DNA of 64,000 nucleotides from a virus. Position numbers and translations under genes: made by a program. Location of the stretch: IMG/VR virus record IMGVR_UViG_3300036860_000542, positions 1 to 64,000 of that record. One strand, 5' to 3'. Position 1 is the stretch's first letter; each line of letters opens with the position of its first letter. The notes under the pieces are model-generated. The model saw only the letters and a program-made list of their open reading frames with translations. It searched no databases and was not told the DNA's origin. Positions 33,030-41,292 of this stretch are shown here, piece after piece.

Positions 33030-34210
33030 CAGCATTCCTCCAGGAACTTCTTCCAGTGGGCGCCGACCGCTCGATAGGAGAATCGGGTCTCCATTCGGGT
33101 CCGATCCGCGGTGTCCCGCTTCAGTCGCCTGTTGTAGGCGTAGCGCATGAGGGCCTTGGCGTCGCTGATGTTCGGCTCCGCCCAGTTCTGGCTGCCATCG
33201 ATGCCCGTCGGCACCGCTCGCTTCATCGGCGTGAAGGTGAAGCCTCCGATGTTCACCTGCTTGCCCGCCTTCACCTCGGGGGTGATGGCAGGCGTGAGGA
33301 AGTAGTCGATCTCTTGCGCCTGCGAGTAGCCGCCTAGGAACTCCCACTGGCCGCCGAATCCCGTGGCGATCATCGGGTTGCCGACGATGGCGGCCTCGAA
33401 GGCTCCTAGGGCCCACGCTTCGCCTCGCGACAACGTGACGTAGCAGTGGGAGGTGTGGTGGAGCTCGCGAAGCTCGAGCTCATTGAGCCGACGGTCCTTC
33501 ATCGGGAAGTCGTGCTTCACGAACTCGACCTCTGGGAGATCGTCCAGGCCGGAGCACCGCAGGAGGTGCATGACGTCATCGTCGATGACGTCCTGAGCGA
33601 CGAAACGCAGCTTCACCTTGTCCTTCGACCCGCGGAACTCGGACAGGTACGCCTTGAGGAGGCCAATCGGGTTCTTCCGCTCGTTCCAGAGGTTGATGGT
33701 GTAGAAGATGTACGGTTCATCCGGCGGGACCGGCGGGTCCTCCACCCACCAGAACTTCGGCTCGAAGCCGTACGGGATGACCTTCAGCTTGTGGGTCTGG
33801 ATGCCGCTGCGGGCGAGCGCGGTGCTCGTGAAGTTCGACGGGCCGATGACGTAGTCGAAGTGCGCATCCAGCACCTTGCCGTCCGACTCGGGTAGACGGT
33901 CCGTCTCCCAAGTCGTGTAGCAGATCTTCTTCACGCTAGGACCAGGGTCCAGGTCCTTGTTGATGAACTCGTGCGCGAAGCGCGGGATCGTCATCACGAT
34001 GACGTGGGTCGGATCGTCGAAGGCCCGCACGCGCTCGAGGAGACACCCGTAGCGCGGATCGAGATCCTCGGTGTTGCAGTCGTGGAGTGGGGTGATCGAG
34101 AGGTTGACCCCCGCCTGGTAGAGAGCCATGGCAGTGTCATGCGCCGCCTGGGCGTAGCCGGAGTGGACCGCGAACGGACAGATGAACTCTACCTTGATGG
34201 GCTTGCCCAT
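33029..34210 (-). CDS. Family 4-like glycosyltransferase
   Basis: This 393-residue GT-B protein starts KVEFICPFAVHSGYAQAAHDTA and has DYVIGPSNFTSTALARSGI, KLKVIPYGFEPKFW (donor-site start), FYTINLWNERKNPIGLLKAY and CYVTLSRGEAWALGAFEAAIVGNPMIATGFGG. The last stretch is the E-G-X7-E region that binds the sugar nucleotide. It overlaps the upstream GT2 gene by 22 bases. It probably builds a surface glycan or glycosylates the virion. Confidence 0.85.
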   Translation of the reverse strand: MGKPIKVEFICPFAVHSGYAQAAHDTAMALYQAGVNLSITPLHDCNTEDLDPRYGCLLERVRAFDDPTHVIVMTIPRFAHEFINKDLDPGPSVKKICYTTWETDRLPESDGKVLDAHFDYVIGPSNFTSTALARSGIQTHKLKVIPYGFEPKFWWVEDPPVPPDEPYIFYTINLWNERKNPIGLLKAYLSEFRGSKDKVKLRFVAQDVIDDDVMHLLRCSGLDDLPEVEFVKHDFPMKDRRLNELELRELHHTSHCYVTLSRGEAWALGAFEAAIVGNPMIATGFGGQWEFLGGYSQAQEIDYFLTPAITPEVKAGKQVNIGGFTFTPMKRAVPTGIDGSQNWAEPNISDAKALMRYAYNRRLKRDTADRTRMETRFSYRAVGAHWKKFLEEC

Positions 34211-34980
34211 GAACGAATCCTCTCTCTCAGGATGGTGAGGTCCGGTTGTGGACCGTGGGGCATGTAGCGATCCTTGTCCGTCTGCAGGCGGTCGAGCAAC
34301 GACTCGTTCTTCAAGGTCGGCTCGTTGGTGAACAAGGGCTCCTGGCAACGATGTTCGACTACCCAGGTGTTCACGTCCTCCCAGAGCTTCCACTTGCGGT
34401 TCGCAAGACGGATGCCGATCTCAATGTCCTCCTTCGCACAGCCGCCGTACGCCTCGTCGAAGCCGTTGACGTCGAGCAGCGCCTCGAGCGGGTAGCCGAC
34501 AGCGCTACCTCGCAAGCTCGTTGGACCGATCTCGTAGTACGGCTCCGGGTGCCCCGGAACCGGGGGGAAGTCGAAGTTGCTCTGGTAGGCGTGCTTGAAG
34601 CGAACGATGCGGACCTCCTCCCACGCCTTGGTCACCCGCTTGAAGAAGTTCGGGTGAACCGCCGAGCAGTCGTCGAGGAAGAAGAGGTACTCGCCTCGGG
34701 CGTACGCGATGCCGGTGTTGCGAGCTCCGTTCTGATCAGGGAGTTGTTTCGTGTCCACCAACGGCCCGTGAAAGACGGATGGCTTCGGCGGCACGTGAAC
34801 AACCCAGTGCGGTAGGTTGAACCGCTGCGTCCGGCGCGGATCCCACCACAAGCCAGCATCGACCAAGATCCACTCGAAGTCGGGGGTGTGGCCGCACGCT
34901 TCGCGAGCCACAAGAATGGACCCGATCATCTCGCGGACCATGGGGTTCTTGCGCGCCGTGATCGTGACGAGGGAGATCAC
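34189..34980 (-). CDS. Family 2-like glycosyltransferase
   Basis: This 263-residue GT-A protein has ISLVTITARKNPMVREMIGSI, NGARNTGIAYARGEYLFFLDDCSAVHP (acceptor loop and DD metal site) and a C-terminal NGFDEAYGGCAKEDIEIGIRL (ED catalytic base). It is a good match to GT2 enzymes. It works next to the GT4 gene downstream and the unknown gene upstream. Confidence 0.85.
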   Translation of the reverse strand: MISLVTITARKNPMVREMIGSILVAREACGHTPDFEWILVDAGLWWDPRRTQRFNLPHWVVHVPPKPSVFHGPLVDTKQLPDQNGARNTGIAYARGEYLFFLDDCSAVHPNFFKRVTKAWEEVRIVRFKHAYQSNFDFPPVPGHPEPYYEIGPTSLRGSAVGYPLEALLDVNGFDEAYGGCAKEDIEIGIRLANRKWKLWEDVNTWVVEHRCQEPLFTNEPTLKNESLLDRLQTDKDRYMPHGPQPDLTILRERIRSWASPSR

Positions 34981-35510
34981 GGAAGGAACCCGTCAACGGC
35001 CGCTGCGAAGACCTCCGGGCTCGTCTCGTAGTCCATCGAGTCCAACAGGAACGGTCGGCAGATCAGATCGTACTTGTCCAGCGCGGCCCACTCCTCTGAT
35101 ACGAGAGGCCTGGGCCAGTCTCCGATCATCGCGATGTTGGGAACACCAGCGGTCCACAGACGAGCGAAGTCGGTGACGGCGTTGGGCTCCTCCAAGTCGT
35201 CTGTGTTGGTGGGCAGACCGCGCTTCTTGTCGGTGGCCGCTTGCATTTGCTTCAGGCCCGTGAGGACGTTGGTAGCGGAGATGGGTTGCACCCCGAAGAC
35301 GACGTTGACGTAGGAAGAGCTCAATCTTCCGCAGAAGTATTTCCAGAACTCGTAGAGGGGGTTGTGGGCATCGAGTACGGCGAACGGGATCACCAACAGG
35401 AGAGGTTCGAGTCCAGCCTTCACCATAGCTCGAATGTACTCGATAGCCAGGTTCCGCCAGCGGAGATCGCCCTCGGGTATGAACATGCGGACGTTGGCTT
35501 CCCTCACCAT
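34977..35510 (-). CDS. Hypothetical protein in glycosyltransferase operon
   Basis: About 177 residues with several possible starts (TTG 35519, ATG 35510, ATG 35486). The product looks alpha/beta with LEPLLLVIPFAVLDAHN and VPNIAMIGDWPRP, perhaps an SGNH/hydrolase or sugar-modifying fold, but no active-site motif is clear. The stop overlaps the GT2 start. Two TGTACATC boxes lie right at its 5' end, so the later start is favoured if these are promoter elements. Confidence 0.5.
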   Translation of the reverse strand: MVREANVRMFIPEGDLRWRNLAIEYIRAMVKAGLEPLLLVIPFAVLDAHNPLYEFWKYFCGRLSSSYVNVVFGVQPISATNVLTGLKQMQAATDKKRGLPTNTDDLEEPNAVTDFARLWTAGVPNIAMIGDWPRPLVSEEWAALDKYDLICRPFLLDSMDYETSPEVFAAAVDGFLP

Positions 35511-35556
35511 GATGTACAAGGTGATGTACAGAGAGGCAGGACGTCAAGTTGGAAGA

Positions 35557-35886
35557 TTATCGGGAACGCTTGCCGAGAAAGTAGCCAAGAGCGCCCACAG
35601 CCACCATGGCGATAACGTTCATGGGGTCTTCGAGGATTCCGTCGAGTCCCTTCAAGCCCTTCGGCAGCTTCGAGTCGGCGATCTTCTTGACGCACCGCTT
35701 GAGCTTCTTGGAGTAGATGAAACCGACCGGACACGGATCCTTCGGCGGATCAGGCTCCACCAGGAGGATGCGCTCCGCTCCCCACTGCGGTCCCCAGGTG
35801 GGGTACTGGATCGGGAAGGGGTACGGGTAGAATCCTCCGCCCCGCCGATGATGCCAACCAAGTCCGGTGCGTCCCATGTTCATCAT
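35557..35886 (-). CDS. Tail-anchored small membrane protein, 109 aa
   Basis: The N-terminal region is rich in Gly, Tyr and Pro (GGGFYPYPFPIQYP), with a small cysteine pair in the middle. The C-terminus is one membrane helix MNVIAMVAVGALGYFLG followed by KRSR. Many neighbours share this single C-terminal helix plus basic end, pointing to a set of membrane-anchored virion components. It is the last gene of the long structural operon. Confidence 0.6.
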   Translation of the reverse strand: MMNMGRTGLGWHHRRGGGFYPYPFPIQYPTWGPQWGAERILLVEPDPPKDPCPVGFIYSKKLKRCVKKIADSKLPKGLKGLDGILEDPMNVIAMVAVGALGYFLGKRSR

Positions 35887-36170
35887 CCTTTCAGGAGACC
35901 GTACCCAACACCAGCAAGACCCACCAGACGCGCTGTCTTGCGCTCCATGCCGAGGAGACAGGCCACACCCATCGCGAGGAGCCCGAACTGCACAGCGGGC
36001 ACCACAGAGCCCCAGGCGCCCAATCCGTCGGCGTTGCCGACGTACTGGAGCTGGGTGACGCCGCCCGTGTGGAACTTCCCGCTCAGCGGCGCCGGTGCCT
36101 CGGGCTTGCAGCACGGCTTGCCGACGTAGCAGTTGTTGCAGCACTTCTTCTTGGCGCCCTTGTGCTTCAT
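35883..36170 (-). CDS. Small membrane protein with Cys-rich N-terminus, 95 aa
   Basis: The product starts MKHKGAKKKCCNNCYVGKPCC, a basic cysteine cluster, then a Gly-rich linker and two hydrophobic stretches (AVQFGLLAMGVACLLG and LVGLAGVGYGLL). ATG 36170 is set by ATGA overlap. It is a possible membrane protein of the particle. Confidence 0.55.
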   Translation of the reverse strand: MKHKGAKKKCCNNCYVGKPCCKPEAPAPLSGKFHTGGVTQLQYVGNADGLGAWGSVVPAVQFGLLAMGVACLLGMERKTARLVGLAGVGYGLLKG

Positions 36171-36631
36171 CTGCCACCTCCGCACTCACAGAAATACCGA
36201 GACTTTCCGCATACTTGGCAGCGACCGTTCTTGCGAGTCGCGAGCTCGAGAGTGCTTCCACACCGCTTGCAGTGTCCGATCTCGAAGCGCTCCTCGTCGT
36301 CCTCACGACGACCGCCTGGGTGCGTCTCGGTTCGGAAGAGGCTGGGATCCGACTTGAGTCGCTCGTGGTAGGCGACGGGACAACTCTCCTGGCTGAACTT
36401 GTGGGTGGCGCGCTTGCGGCGCACGTGGACGGTGGTGGCACCACCCTTCGGATCGGTGACGACCTCGAAGCCAGCCGGCCCTGCAGCCTTGGTGAGCTCC
36501 TTCAGGAGGGCGTAGGACGTGTTATCGTCGGCGTCGAACTGCATGGTCTCGACGCCCAGAGCTGTGAGTGTGTCGTAGACGAAGGCTTCAGCAGCGCTGC
36601 CTTCGGGAACGACCGCGTAGGCTCGAGTCAC
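36167..36631 (-). CDS. Protein with C-terminal double zinc ribbon, 154 aa
   Basis: The GTG start (36631) overlaps the upstream stop in GTGA. The N-terminal domain has AYAVVPEGSAAEAFVYD, and the C-terminus holds CKRCGSTLELATRKNGRCQVC plus FCEC, two zinc knuckles. The function is unknown. Confidence 0.5.
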   Translation of the reverse strand: MTRAYAVVPEGSAAEAFVYDTLTALGVETMQFDADDNTSYALLKELTKAAGPAGFEVVTDPKGGATTVHVRRKRATHKFSQESCPVAYHERLKSDPSLFRTETHPGGRREDDEERFEIGHCKRCGSTLELATRKNGRCQVCGKSRYFCECGGGR

Positions 36632-37047
36632 ACGTCCCTCGCGATGTTCTTCTCGATTGCGACTCGCCACCGGCAGAGACCAAGACCGAACTCCTGGCGC
36701 CTCCCTTCCGGTAGCTCCCAAGTGCATTCGAACGGCTCGACGGAGAGCTCGCCGGTTTCCGGCTTCCAATCCATGTCCTTGCGCTCCTGGCGCACGTAGA
36801 GGGCGTGCGGGGCACCGGGCATGGAGCACTTCGGGCAGATGAGGTGGAGGACGAAACGTCCATCCGTCAAGTAGAGGTCGGACTCGATCACCCGGTCACG
36901 CCAGCGGATGAGCGGGTGACCGATAGCCGACTTCGTCATGTCGATGGACGACTGGATACCGTGCTGTGCCGACTCCCCGGACGGATCGGGGACGTCACCA
37001 GCAATGTGGTAGAGGGATTCGCGTTGAGGGTCGAAGGCAGTGCTCAT
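36628..37047 (-). CDS. Hypothetical protein with CxxC, 139 aa
   Basis: ATG 37047 sits eight bases after AGGA. The product is beta-rich with one ICPKCSMPGAP knuckle. It is unrelated to known families by eye. It lies between the zinc-ribbon gene and the MSQY membrane proteins. Confidence 0.5.
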   Translation of the reverse strand: MSTAFDPQRESLYHIAGDVPDPSGESAQHGIQSSIDMTKSAIGHPLIRWRDRVIESDLYLTDGRFVLHLICPKCSMPGAPHALYVRQERKDMDWKPETGELSVEPFECTWELPEGRRQEFGLGLCRWRVAIEKNIARDV

Positions 37048-37067
37048 GGTGTACATCCTACCAGGAG

Positions 37068-37364
37068 CTACTTCCTCTTGCCACCACGCCTCTTCAGGAG
37101 GTAGATCCCACCGATCACTGCCACTCCGCCCAAGATCCATGGCAGGTAGCTGGGGGACTCCTGGATCGTGACCGGCGCCGCAGCCTGCCCCTTCCCGAAG
37201 ACGGAAGCGATCGCGTCGAAGCCGGACTTGATGGTCCCGCCCCAGTCTGTCTTCGCGGTGGTCGCAGCGGCCGGCTTCGGGGTCACGCTGCCAAGAATCC
37301 CACCGGTGATGCTTCCAGTGAGGGCCGGCGTCGCACCCATCCCGGTCTTGATGTACTGGCTCAT
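37068..37364 (-). CDS. MSQY-type tail-anchored membrane protein, 98 aa
   Basis: The product starts MSQYIKTGMG, then a Gly/Ala/Thr-rich linker, and ends with a membrane helix (LPWILGGVAVIGGIYLL) and KRRGGKRK. The two genes directly upstream encode proteins of the same plan (MSQY start, one C-terminal helix, basic end), so the three are probable tandem paralogues. The ribosome site GGAGGAAAG precedes the ATG. Confidence 0.65.
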   Translation of the reverse strand: MSQYIKTGMGATPALTGSITGGILGSVTPKPAAATTAKTDWGGTIKSGFDAIASVFGKGQAAAPVTIQESPSYLPWILGGVAVIGGIYLLKRRGGKRK

Positions 37365-37606
37365 TTCTTTCCTCCAGCCGCCTTGCGGCGACGCTTCAAG
37401 AAGTAGGCGCCGCCGACGAGCGCGACGGCACCAAGCAGGTACCACTTGTACGTGTCCAAGAAACCGCCCGAAGGCGCGGCGGCGGCAGCGGCAGCGCGTT
37501 CGGCAGCTCGCTTGGCGGACACGCAGCGTTCCACGCCACCGGACCTACGATGAAGTTGTCCAGGACCGCAGGTCAAACCGAGACCGATGGGAACGTACTG
37601 GCTCAT
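37361..37606 (-). CDS. MSQY-type tail-anchored membrane protein, 81 aa
   Basis: The product starts MSQYVPIGLG, has an Ala-rich middle, and ends YKWYLLGAVALVGGAYFLKRRR plus a basic tail. The YKWYLLG..AL.GG..(F/Y)LKRR block is shared almost exactly with the next upstream gene, showing recent duplication. It is overlapped on both sides by ATGA. Confidence 0.65.
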   Translation of the reverse strand: MSQYVPIGLGLTCGPGQLHRRSGGVERCVSAKRAAERAAAAAAAPSGGFLDTYKWYLLGAVALVGGAYFLKRRRKAAGGKK

Positions 37607-37845
37607 CGCTTTCTGCCCTTCTTGCGTCCTCGGCGCTTGAGATAGATGACTCCGCCTGCAAGCGCCATGGTACCCAGCAGGTACCACTTGTACTTGGAGA
37701 CGAAGCCTTCCTGCACCGGAGTGACCGTGGTTCCTGTTGGTCCTGTGCTCACCTTGACGCCGGCTTTGGCCAGCTGGGTGCTCAAGGTGGGAATCATCCT
37801 CGAGAAGACGCCAGGAACCGCACCAACTGCGATGTACTGGCTCAT
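37603..37845 (-). CDS. MSQY-type tail-anchored membrane protein, 80 aa
   Basis: The product starts MSQYIAVGAVPG and ends YKWYLLGTMALAGGVIYLKRR followed by GRKKGRKR. It is the third member of the tandem family. The likely topology is N-terminus on one side of a lipid membrane, with the basic tail facing the other side, perhaps toward packaged DNA. Inference rests on shared design and position. Confidence 0.65.
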   Translation of the reverse strand: MSQYIAVGAVPGVFSRMIPTLSTQLAKAGVKVSTGPTGTTVTPVQEGFVSKYKWYLLGTMALAGGVIYLKRRGRKKGRKR

Positions 37846-38888
37846 GACCGCCTCCGTAGGAAGAGGAAGTAGATGGCCGCCGCGCCACCGGCGTAGAGGG
37901 CCCACTTCGGCACCTTGCTCAGCATGCCGGCCGCTGCGGCTGCAGGGAGTTCAGGAGCGGCCGGGGCCGGCCCGGCATCCTCTTCGCCTTCCTCTGGGGG
38001 AGCATCAGGGCTCCACGGGCCGCTGGGACCACCGCCTCCACCACCCCCGCCACCGGCGTAGGCTTCCGGCGGAAGAGGCATGGATGGACCCGGTACGATC
38101 GGCGTGAGACTCGAGACCGGTCCTGGAGGCGACTGCACGAGCGGTTGCGCCGTCGTGGCGGATGCGAACGACTTGGTGGAGAGCGTCGCGAGCGTCGGCT
38201 TGACCAACGACCCGGTCTTGGGCAAGGAAATCGTCCGCGACGGAGCGGCCAGCTTCTCGGTGATCTGCTTGAACCAACCCTTGTGAAGGCCGCGATTGCC
38301 CGGCGCCGTCTTGGTGCCGAGTACGCGCTTCACCTTCTTCTTGGCAGCAGCACGCTGCGCAGCAGTGGGTACGAGCGGCATGGCTTTCTTGACCTCCGTC
38401 TGTTTCACAACCGCGGGCGCCGGGGCCTTCACCGGAAGGAGTACCGGGGCCGTCACAGCGGCCACGGGAAAAGTGGGGACGGTGGCCTTCGTCACAGGTG
38501 TGAGCGAAGAGACCGGCCCCGCCGGCATGGGAGCGATCAAACTTGGAGCCGCAACTCGCGTCGGCGCTGGGGCTGGCGTCGTCGAGATCGGAGCGAGTGC
38601 AGAGACGAGGCTTGGCAGAGGTGTCGCCACCGATCGGATCGGAGCGGCTGATACGACGAGCGGCTTCACCGACACCGGTGGGATGACCATCGGCTTCGCG
38701 GCCGTGGCACGAGCCACAGCAGACACTGGGGCGGCCTTGGAGACCGCAATCGGAGCCGCCTTGGGCACAGGCTTCGGGGCGGGCTTGGGCGCAGGTCTCG
38801 CCACCGCCACCACCTTCTTGACGGCGGCCACGATCGGCTTGGGGGCCGTCACCGACAGGGTGAGGCCAAGGCTGCGTCTGTACGACAT
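37842..38888 (-). CDS. Pro/Ala/Val-rich tail-anchored protein, 348 aa
   Basis: The product starts MSYRRSLGLTLSV. Its long middle is low complexity, dominated by Pro, Ala, Val, Lys and Thr (APKPAPKPVPK repeats). The C-terminus is a membrane helix WALYAGGAAAIYFLFLRRR. The extended proline-rich region suggests a stalk or spacer anchored in a membrane, such as a virion spike base or a DNA-to-membrane tether. ATG 38888 shares a base with the upstream stop. Confidence 0.6.
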   Translation of the reverse strand: MSYRRSLGLTLSVTAPKPIVAAVKKVVAVARPAPKPAPKPVPKAAPIAVSKAAPVSAVARATAAKPMVIPPVSVKPLVVSAAPIRSVATPLPSLVSALAPISTTPAPAPTRVAAPSLIAPMPAGPVSSLTPVTKATVPTFPVAAVTAPVLLPVKAPAPAVVKQTEVKKAMPLVPTAAQRAAAKKKVKRVLGTKTAPGNRGLHKGWFKQITEKLAAPSRTISLPKTGSLVKPTLATLSTKSFASATTAQPLVQSPPGPVSSLTPIVPGPSMPLPPEAYAGGGGGGGGGPSGPWSPDAPPEEGEEDAGPAPAAPELPAAAAAGMLSKVPKWALYAGGAAAIYFLFLRRRS

Positions 38889-39229
38889 CAGCGCTTCCCC
38901 AGGGAGTACCCGATGAAGAAGGGGATACCCAGAACGGCGAGCGCGGCGACCGGCGCGACCCACTTGTGCTGCAGGGCGTACTTGTACGCCTTCAGGGGCG
39001 CCACCGCGTACTTGAGGCCGATACCAGCAGGCTTGGCGCCGCCAGGTTTGGCTGGCGGCTGCAGCGCGTTGATGTCCATGATGAGCCCCGTCACCTTGGG
39101 GAGTGCTGGGTCATCAAGGATCGCGGACGTGGCCTGCACAACTCCGCCCACCTTGCCGGCGTACTCGGCCACCGCGCCAGCGAGTGCTTGGCGGCGAGCT
39201 CTGCTCCGGTTGCGGTTGACGTAGCTCAT
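38888..39229 (-). CDS. Tail-anchored membrane protein, 113 aa
   Basis: The product starts MSYVNRNRSRARRQALAG, a basic segment. A linker follows, then a C-terminal helix (VAPVAALAVLGIPFFIGYSL) with a GKR end. The MSY start resembles the MSYRR and MSQY neighbours. A long inverted repeat lies upstream (39242-39322). Confidence 0.6.
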   Translation of the reverse strand: MSYVNRNRSRARRQALAGAVAEYAGKVGGVVQATSAILDDPALPKVTGLIMDINALQPPAKPGGAKPAGIGLKYAVAPLKAYKYALQHKWVAPVAALAVLGIPFFIGYSLGKR

Positions 39230-39241
39230 CAGATCCTCAAG

Positions 39242-39322
39242 TAGCCCGTCGATCTTCGTCTCCGTCCCTGAACACGTCTCCGGTAGTTCGTGCAGGGTAG
39301 GCCTCGCGAGGCCGACGGGCTA
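39242..39322. terminator. Long inverted repeat with inner palindrome
   Basis: TAGCCCGTCG (39242-39251) pairs exactly with CGACGGGCTA (39313-39322) across a 61-base interval. The end of the interval contains the 14-base palindrome GGCCTCGCGAGGCC (39300-39313). It sits between two membrane-protein genes and could be a terminator, an RNA processing site or a DNA-protein site. Confidence 0.45.
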
Positions 39323-39337
39323 GTTCAAGAGCCGATG

Positions 39338-39949
39338 CTACTTCTTCCTCCTTCCGGCCAGACGCATCACCAGGTTGCCGACGCCCAGCTTGGTCCAGGC
39401 CAGGTAGGCGATCCCAACGATCACGCCCCACTTCATGAGCTGGCCACTGGTGTCACACTGCCAGGCGCCGTACTTGGCGATGCACTCGTACTTCTCCTTC
39501 TCCTTCGCGTAGTCGGCGTAGGAGTTGATCGCCGCCATGAGCACTAGAGCCACGGCGCCAACCACGATCAACAGGGGCAGGATGCCCTGCGCCTGCGGGC
39601 CGGAGGGCGGTGGCGCCGCGCCGACGATGATCAGTCGAGCGAGGGTCGGAGCGTCCGATGGGAGACGGACGTTCGACCCGTATACCTCGAGCAGGAGCGC
39701 TTGCATCTTCGCCGCCAGCGTCGCCTCGATCTGAGCCCGTTCGGCCGCCTCTGTTGGGGAGAGCCCGGCGCGGCTGTTCATGTCGCGGTACTTGAGCCAG
39801 TCCTTCAAGGACCGCTTCATCTTGTTGAGCTCGACTCGAGGGTTCTTCATGGGGGTAGCTCCCATCCCACCGTAGTGGATGAGCTCCGCCAACGGCGCAT
39901 CGGAATGCGGGATCTGGCGGACAGGAACGGTGTCGTAGTGCTTCGCCAC
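39338..39949 (-). CDS. Membrane protein with two helices, 203 aa
   Basis: GTG 39949 follows GTAGGAG. The soluble N-terminal part is helical with SRAGLSPTEAAERAQIEATLAA. Two membrane helices follow (ILPLLIVVGAVALVLMAAI and WGVIVGIAYLAWTKLG), with two cysteines between them and a basic end LAGRRKK. It lies directly downstream of the second capsid candidate. Its role is probably structural. Confidence 0.55.
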   Translation of the reverse strand: MAKHYDTVPVRQIPHSDAPLAELIHYGGMGATPMKNPRVELNKMKRSLKDWLKYRDMNSRAGLSPTEAAERAQIEATLAAKMQALLLEVYGSNVRLPSDAPTLARLIIVGAAPPPSGPQAQGILPLLIVVGAVALVLMAAINSYADYAKEKEKYECIAKYGAWQCDTSGQLMKWGVIVGIAYLAWTKLGVGNLVMRLAGRRKK

Positions 39950-39957
39950 TTCGTCTC

Positions 39958-40572
39958 CTACATGTTGACGATGCGGTAGCCAGGCAGCGCGACCACGAGC
40001 TGGCCCTGCGTCGGCGGCGTCGAGCCGCTGAACGTGATGGCCTCGTAGGTCGGGGTGACGGCGATCGTCGTGTTCGGGGTGAACAGCGACGGCACCGGCA
40101 GCGGGATGACGTTCTCCGGCTGCGAGAGCAGTCCACCAGGAACCGGGGACGACTGGAAGTTGCGCTGCGACCCGGTGTCGATGAACTGGTAGCTGATGTC
40201 GATGAAGTCGGCCGCGATGGTCTGCGTGGGGAGCTGCGCCGAGCACACCGGCCGCCACCGACCGAAGTTGGTGGCGCTGGAGGGCAGCGTCGGCTTCCAC
40301 AGGATCATCGGGTAGTGGGTCATGATGAACGGGCCGTCCTGGGAGACCAGCATCTGGGCTGGGTTCCCCTGGCGACCGTTCACCGTGATGTCGAACAGCA
40401 CGGTGCCGACGAGGGTATAGAAGAGACGACGACCAGGGATGGCGTCGATCTCCTCCTGGACGGTGCGCGGCTTCTTGGCCGCCTCCTTCAGGATGTCCAT
40501 CTCCTGTCGGAGACGCATGATCTCCTGCTTGAAGGGGGCGAGGGCCTGTCTGAGGGCTGCGTTGTCGGACAT
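39958..40572 (-). CDS. Beta-rich putative capsid protein (second, 204 aa)
   Basis: The N-terminal about 45 residues form a coiled coil (FKQEIMRLRQEMDILKEA). The rest is predicted beta-rich (RLFYTLVGTVLFDITV, FIMTHYPMILW, FIDISYQFID, VVALPGYRIV), consistent with a single jelly-roll. Together with the 192-residue neighbour it resembles the two-protein capsid plan of membrane viruses such as P23-77. That comparison is by layout, not by search. ATG 40572 follows GGGAGTG. A 16-bp hairpin separates it from the neighbour. Confidence 0.5.
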   Translation of the reverse strand: MSDNAALRQALAPFKQEIMRLRQEMDILKEAAKKPRTVQEEIDAIPGRRLFYTLVGTVLFDITVNGRQGNPAQMLVSQDGPFIMTHYPMILWKPTLPSSATNFGRWRPVCSAQLPTQTIAADFIDISYQFIDTGSQRNFQSSPVPGGLLSQPENVIPLPVPSLFTPNTTIAVTPTYEAITFSGSTPPTQGQLVVALPGYRIVNM

Positions 40573-40655
40573 CGGAAGCACTCCCTATACCCGGAGGTTG
40601 GGCTGGTCTGGTCGAACACCGGGTTGCGACTCGCCAGACCTTCGAGGGTAGAAGT

Positions 40656-40702
40656 GAGGGGGGAAGTCGGGCGGGGTGTGGGTGTACCCGACTTCCCCCC
40701 TC
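40656..40702. terminator. 16-bp perfect hairpin between capsid candidates
   Basis: GAGGGGGGAAGTCGGG (40656-40671) pairs perfectly with CCCGACTTCCCCCCTC (40687-40702) across a 15-base loop, just after the stop of the 192-residue gene. It would act as a strong terminator or attenuator and 3' stabiliser, so the upstream gene could be expressed far above the next one. Confidence 0.65.
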
Positions 40703-40713
40703 GTGTCGAACGA

Positions 40714-41292
40714 CTACTGGACGTCGCGGGTCTGGAGGCCGTCGATGACGAACATGATCACCTTCTCGTCATCGGTGGCGCCCGTGTTCAGGTTCACCAG
40801 GGCGTCGGTGGAGCCCACGGTGAAGAACTGGCACTGGACCGCGAAGTTCTGGCGGACCGGCACCATGATGGGCCGCGCCAGCTTCAGGATCGCCTCGTGG
40901 GTCGGATCGCCGAGGTTGAAGATGGACGTGGTGTCGTCCACCGAACCCCAGACGCCGCCGCCCGACGGGTAGTACCAGCACGGCGCCTGGAAGGCCGGCT
41001 TGTCACCCAGCGACAGGGTGAAGTAGAGCTGCGAAGCCACCCGCAGGTAGTTCGCACGACGGTTGGTGCCGTTGAAGTACAGCCAGCACCGCAGGGCCAG
41101 GATGACGTAGGTCTGATCGGACGCGAGCTGGCCGGCGACCTGGAGGTTCGTGAGGTCCAGGCGGCCGATGTTCGCGTTGCCGAACAGCACCGTGGTCTGC
41201 TGGACCACCGGCGAGGGGGTGCCGGTGGTGCGGATGATGGTGTCCCAGAACGGCTGGTGACGACGTTCCTTGACTCCGTGAAGACGAGGCAT
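40714..41292 (-). CDS. Beta-rich putative major capsid protein, 192 aa
   Basis: This 192-residue protein has little helix and many strand-like segments (QTTVLFGNANIGRLDLTNL, TYVILALRCWLYF, QLYFTLSLGD, RQNFAVQCQFFTV, KVIMFVIDGL). The composition and size suit a single jelly-roll. It is flanked on both sides by very stable hairpins (40656-40702 and 41427-41456), as expected for an abundantly expressed monocistronic structural gene. There is no similarity by eye to the HK97 fold. The assignment is inference; mass spectrometry of virions would settle it. Confidence 0.5.
   Translation of the reverse strand: MPRLHGVKERRHQPFWDTIIRTTGTPSPVVQQTTVLFGNANIGRLDLTNLQVAGQLASDQTYVILALRCWLYFNGTNRRANYLRVASQLYFTLSLGDKPAFQAPCWYYPSGGGVWGSVDDTTSIFNLGDPTHEAILKLARPIMVPVRQNFAVQCQFFTVGSTDALVNLNTGATDDEKVIMFVIDGLQTRDVQ

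Noticed and set aside
37041-37056. TGTACA before the 139-residue gene as another promoter module
   Set aside because: Only half of the palindrome is present and no -35 is visible; the gene is inside an operon.
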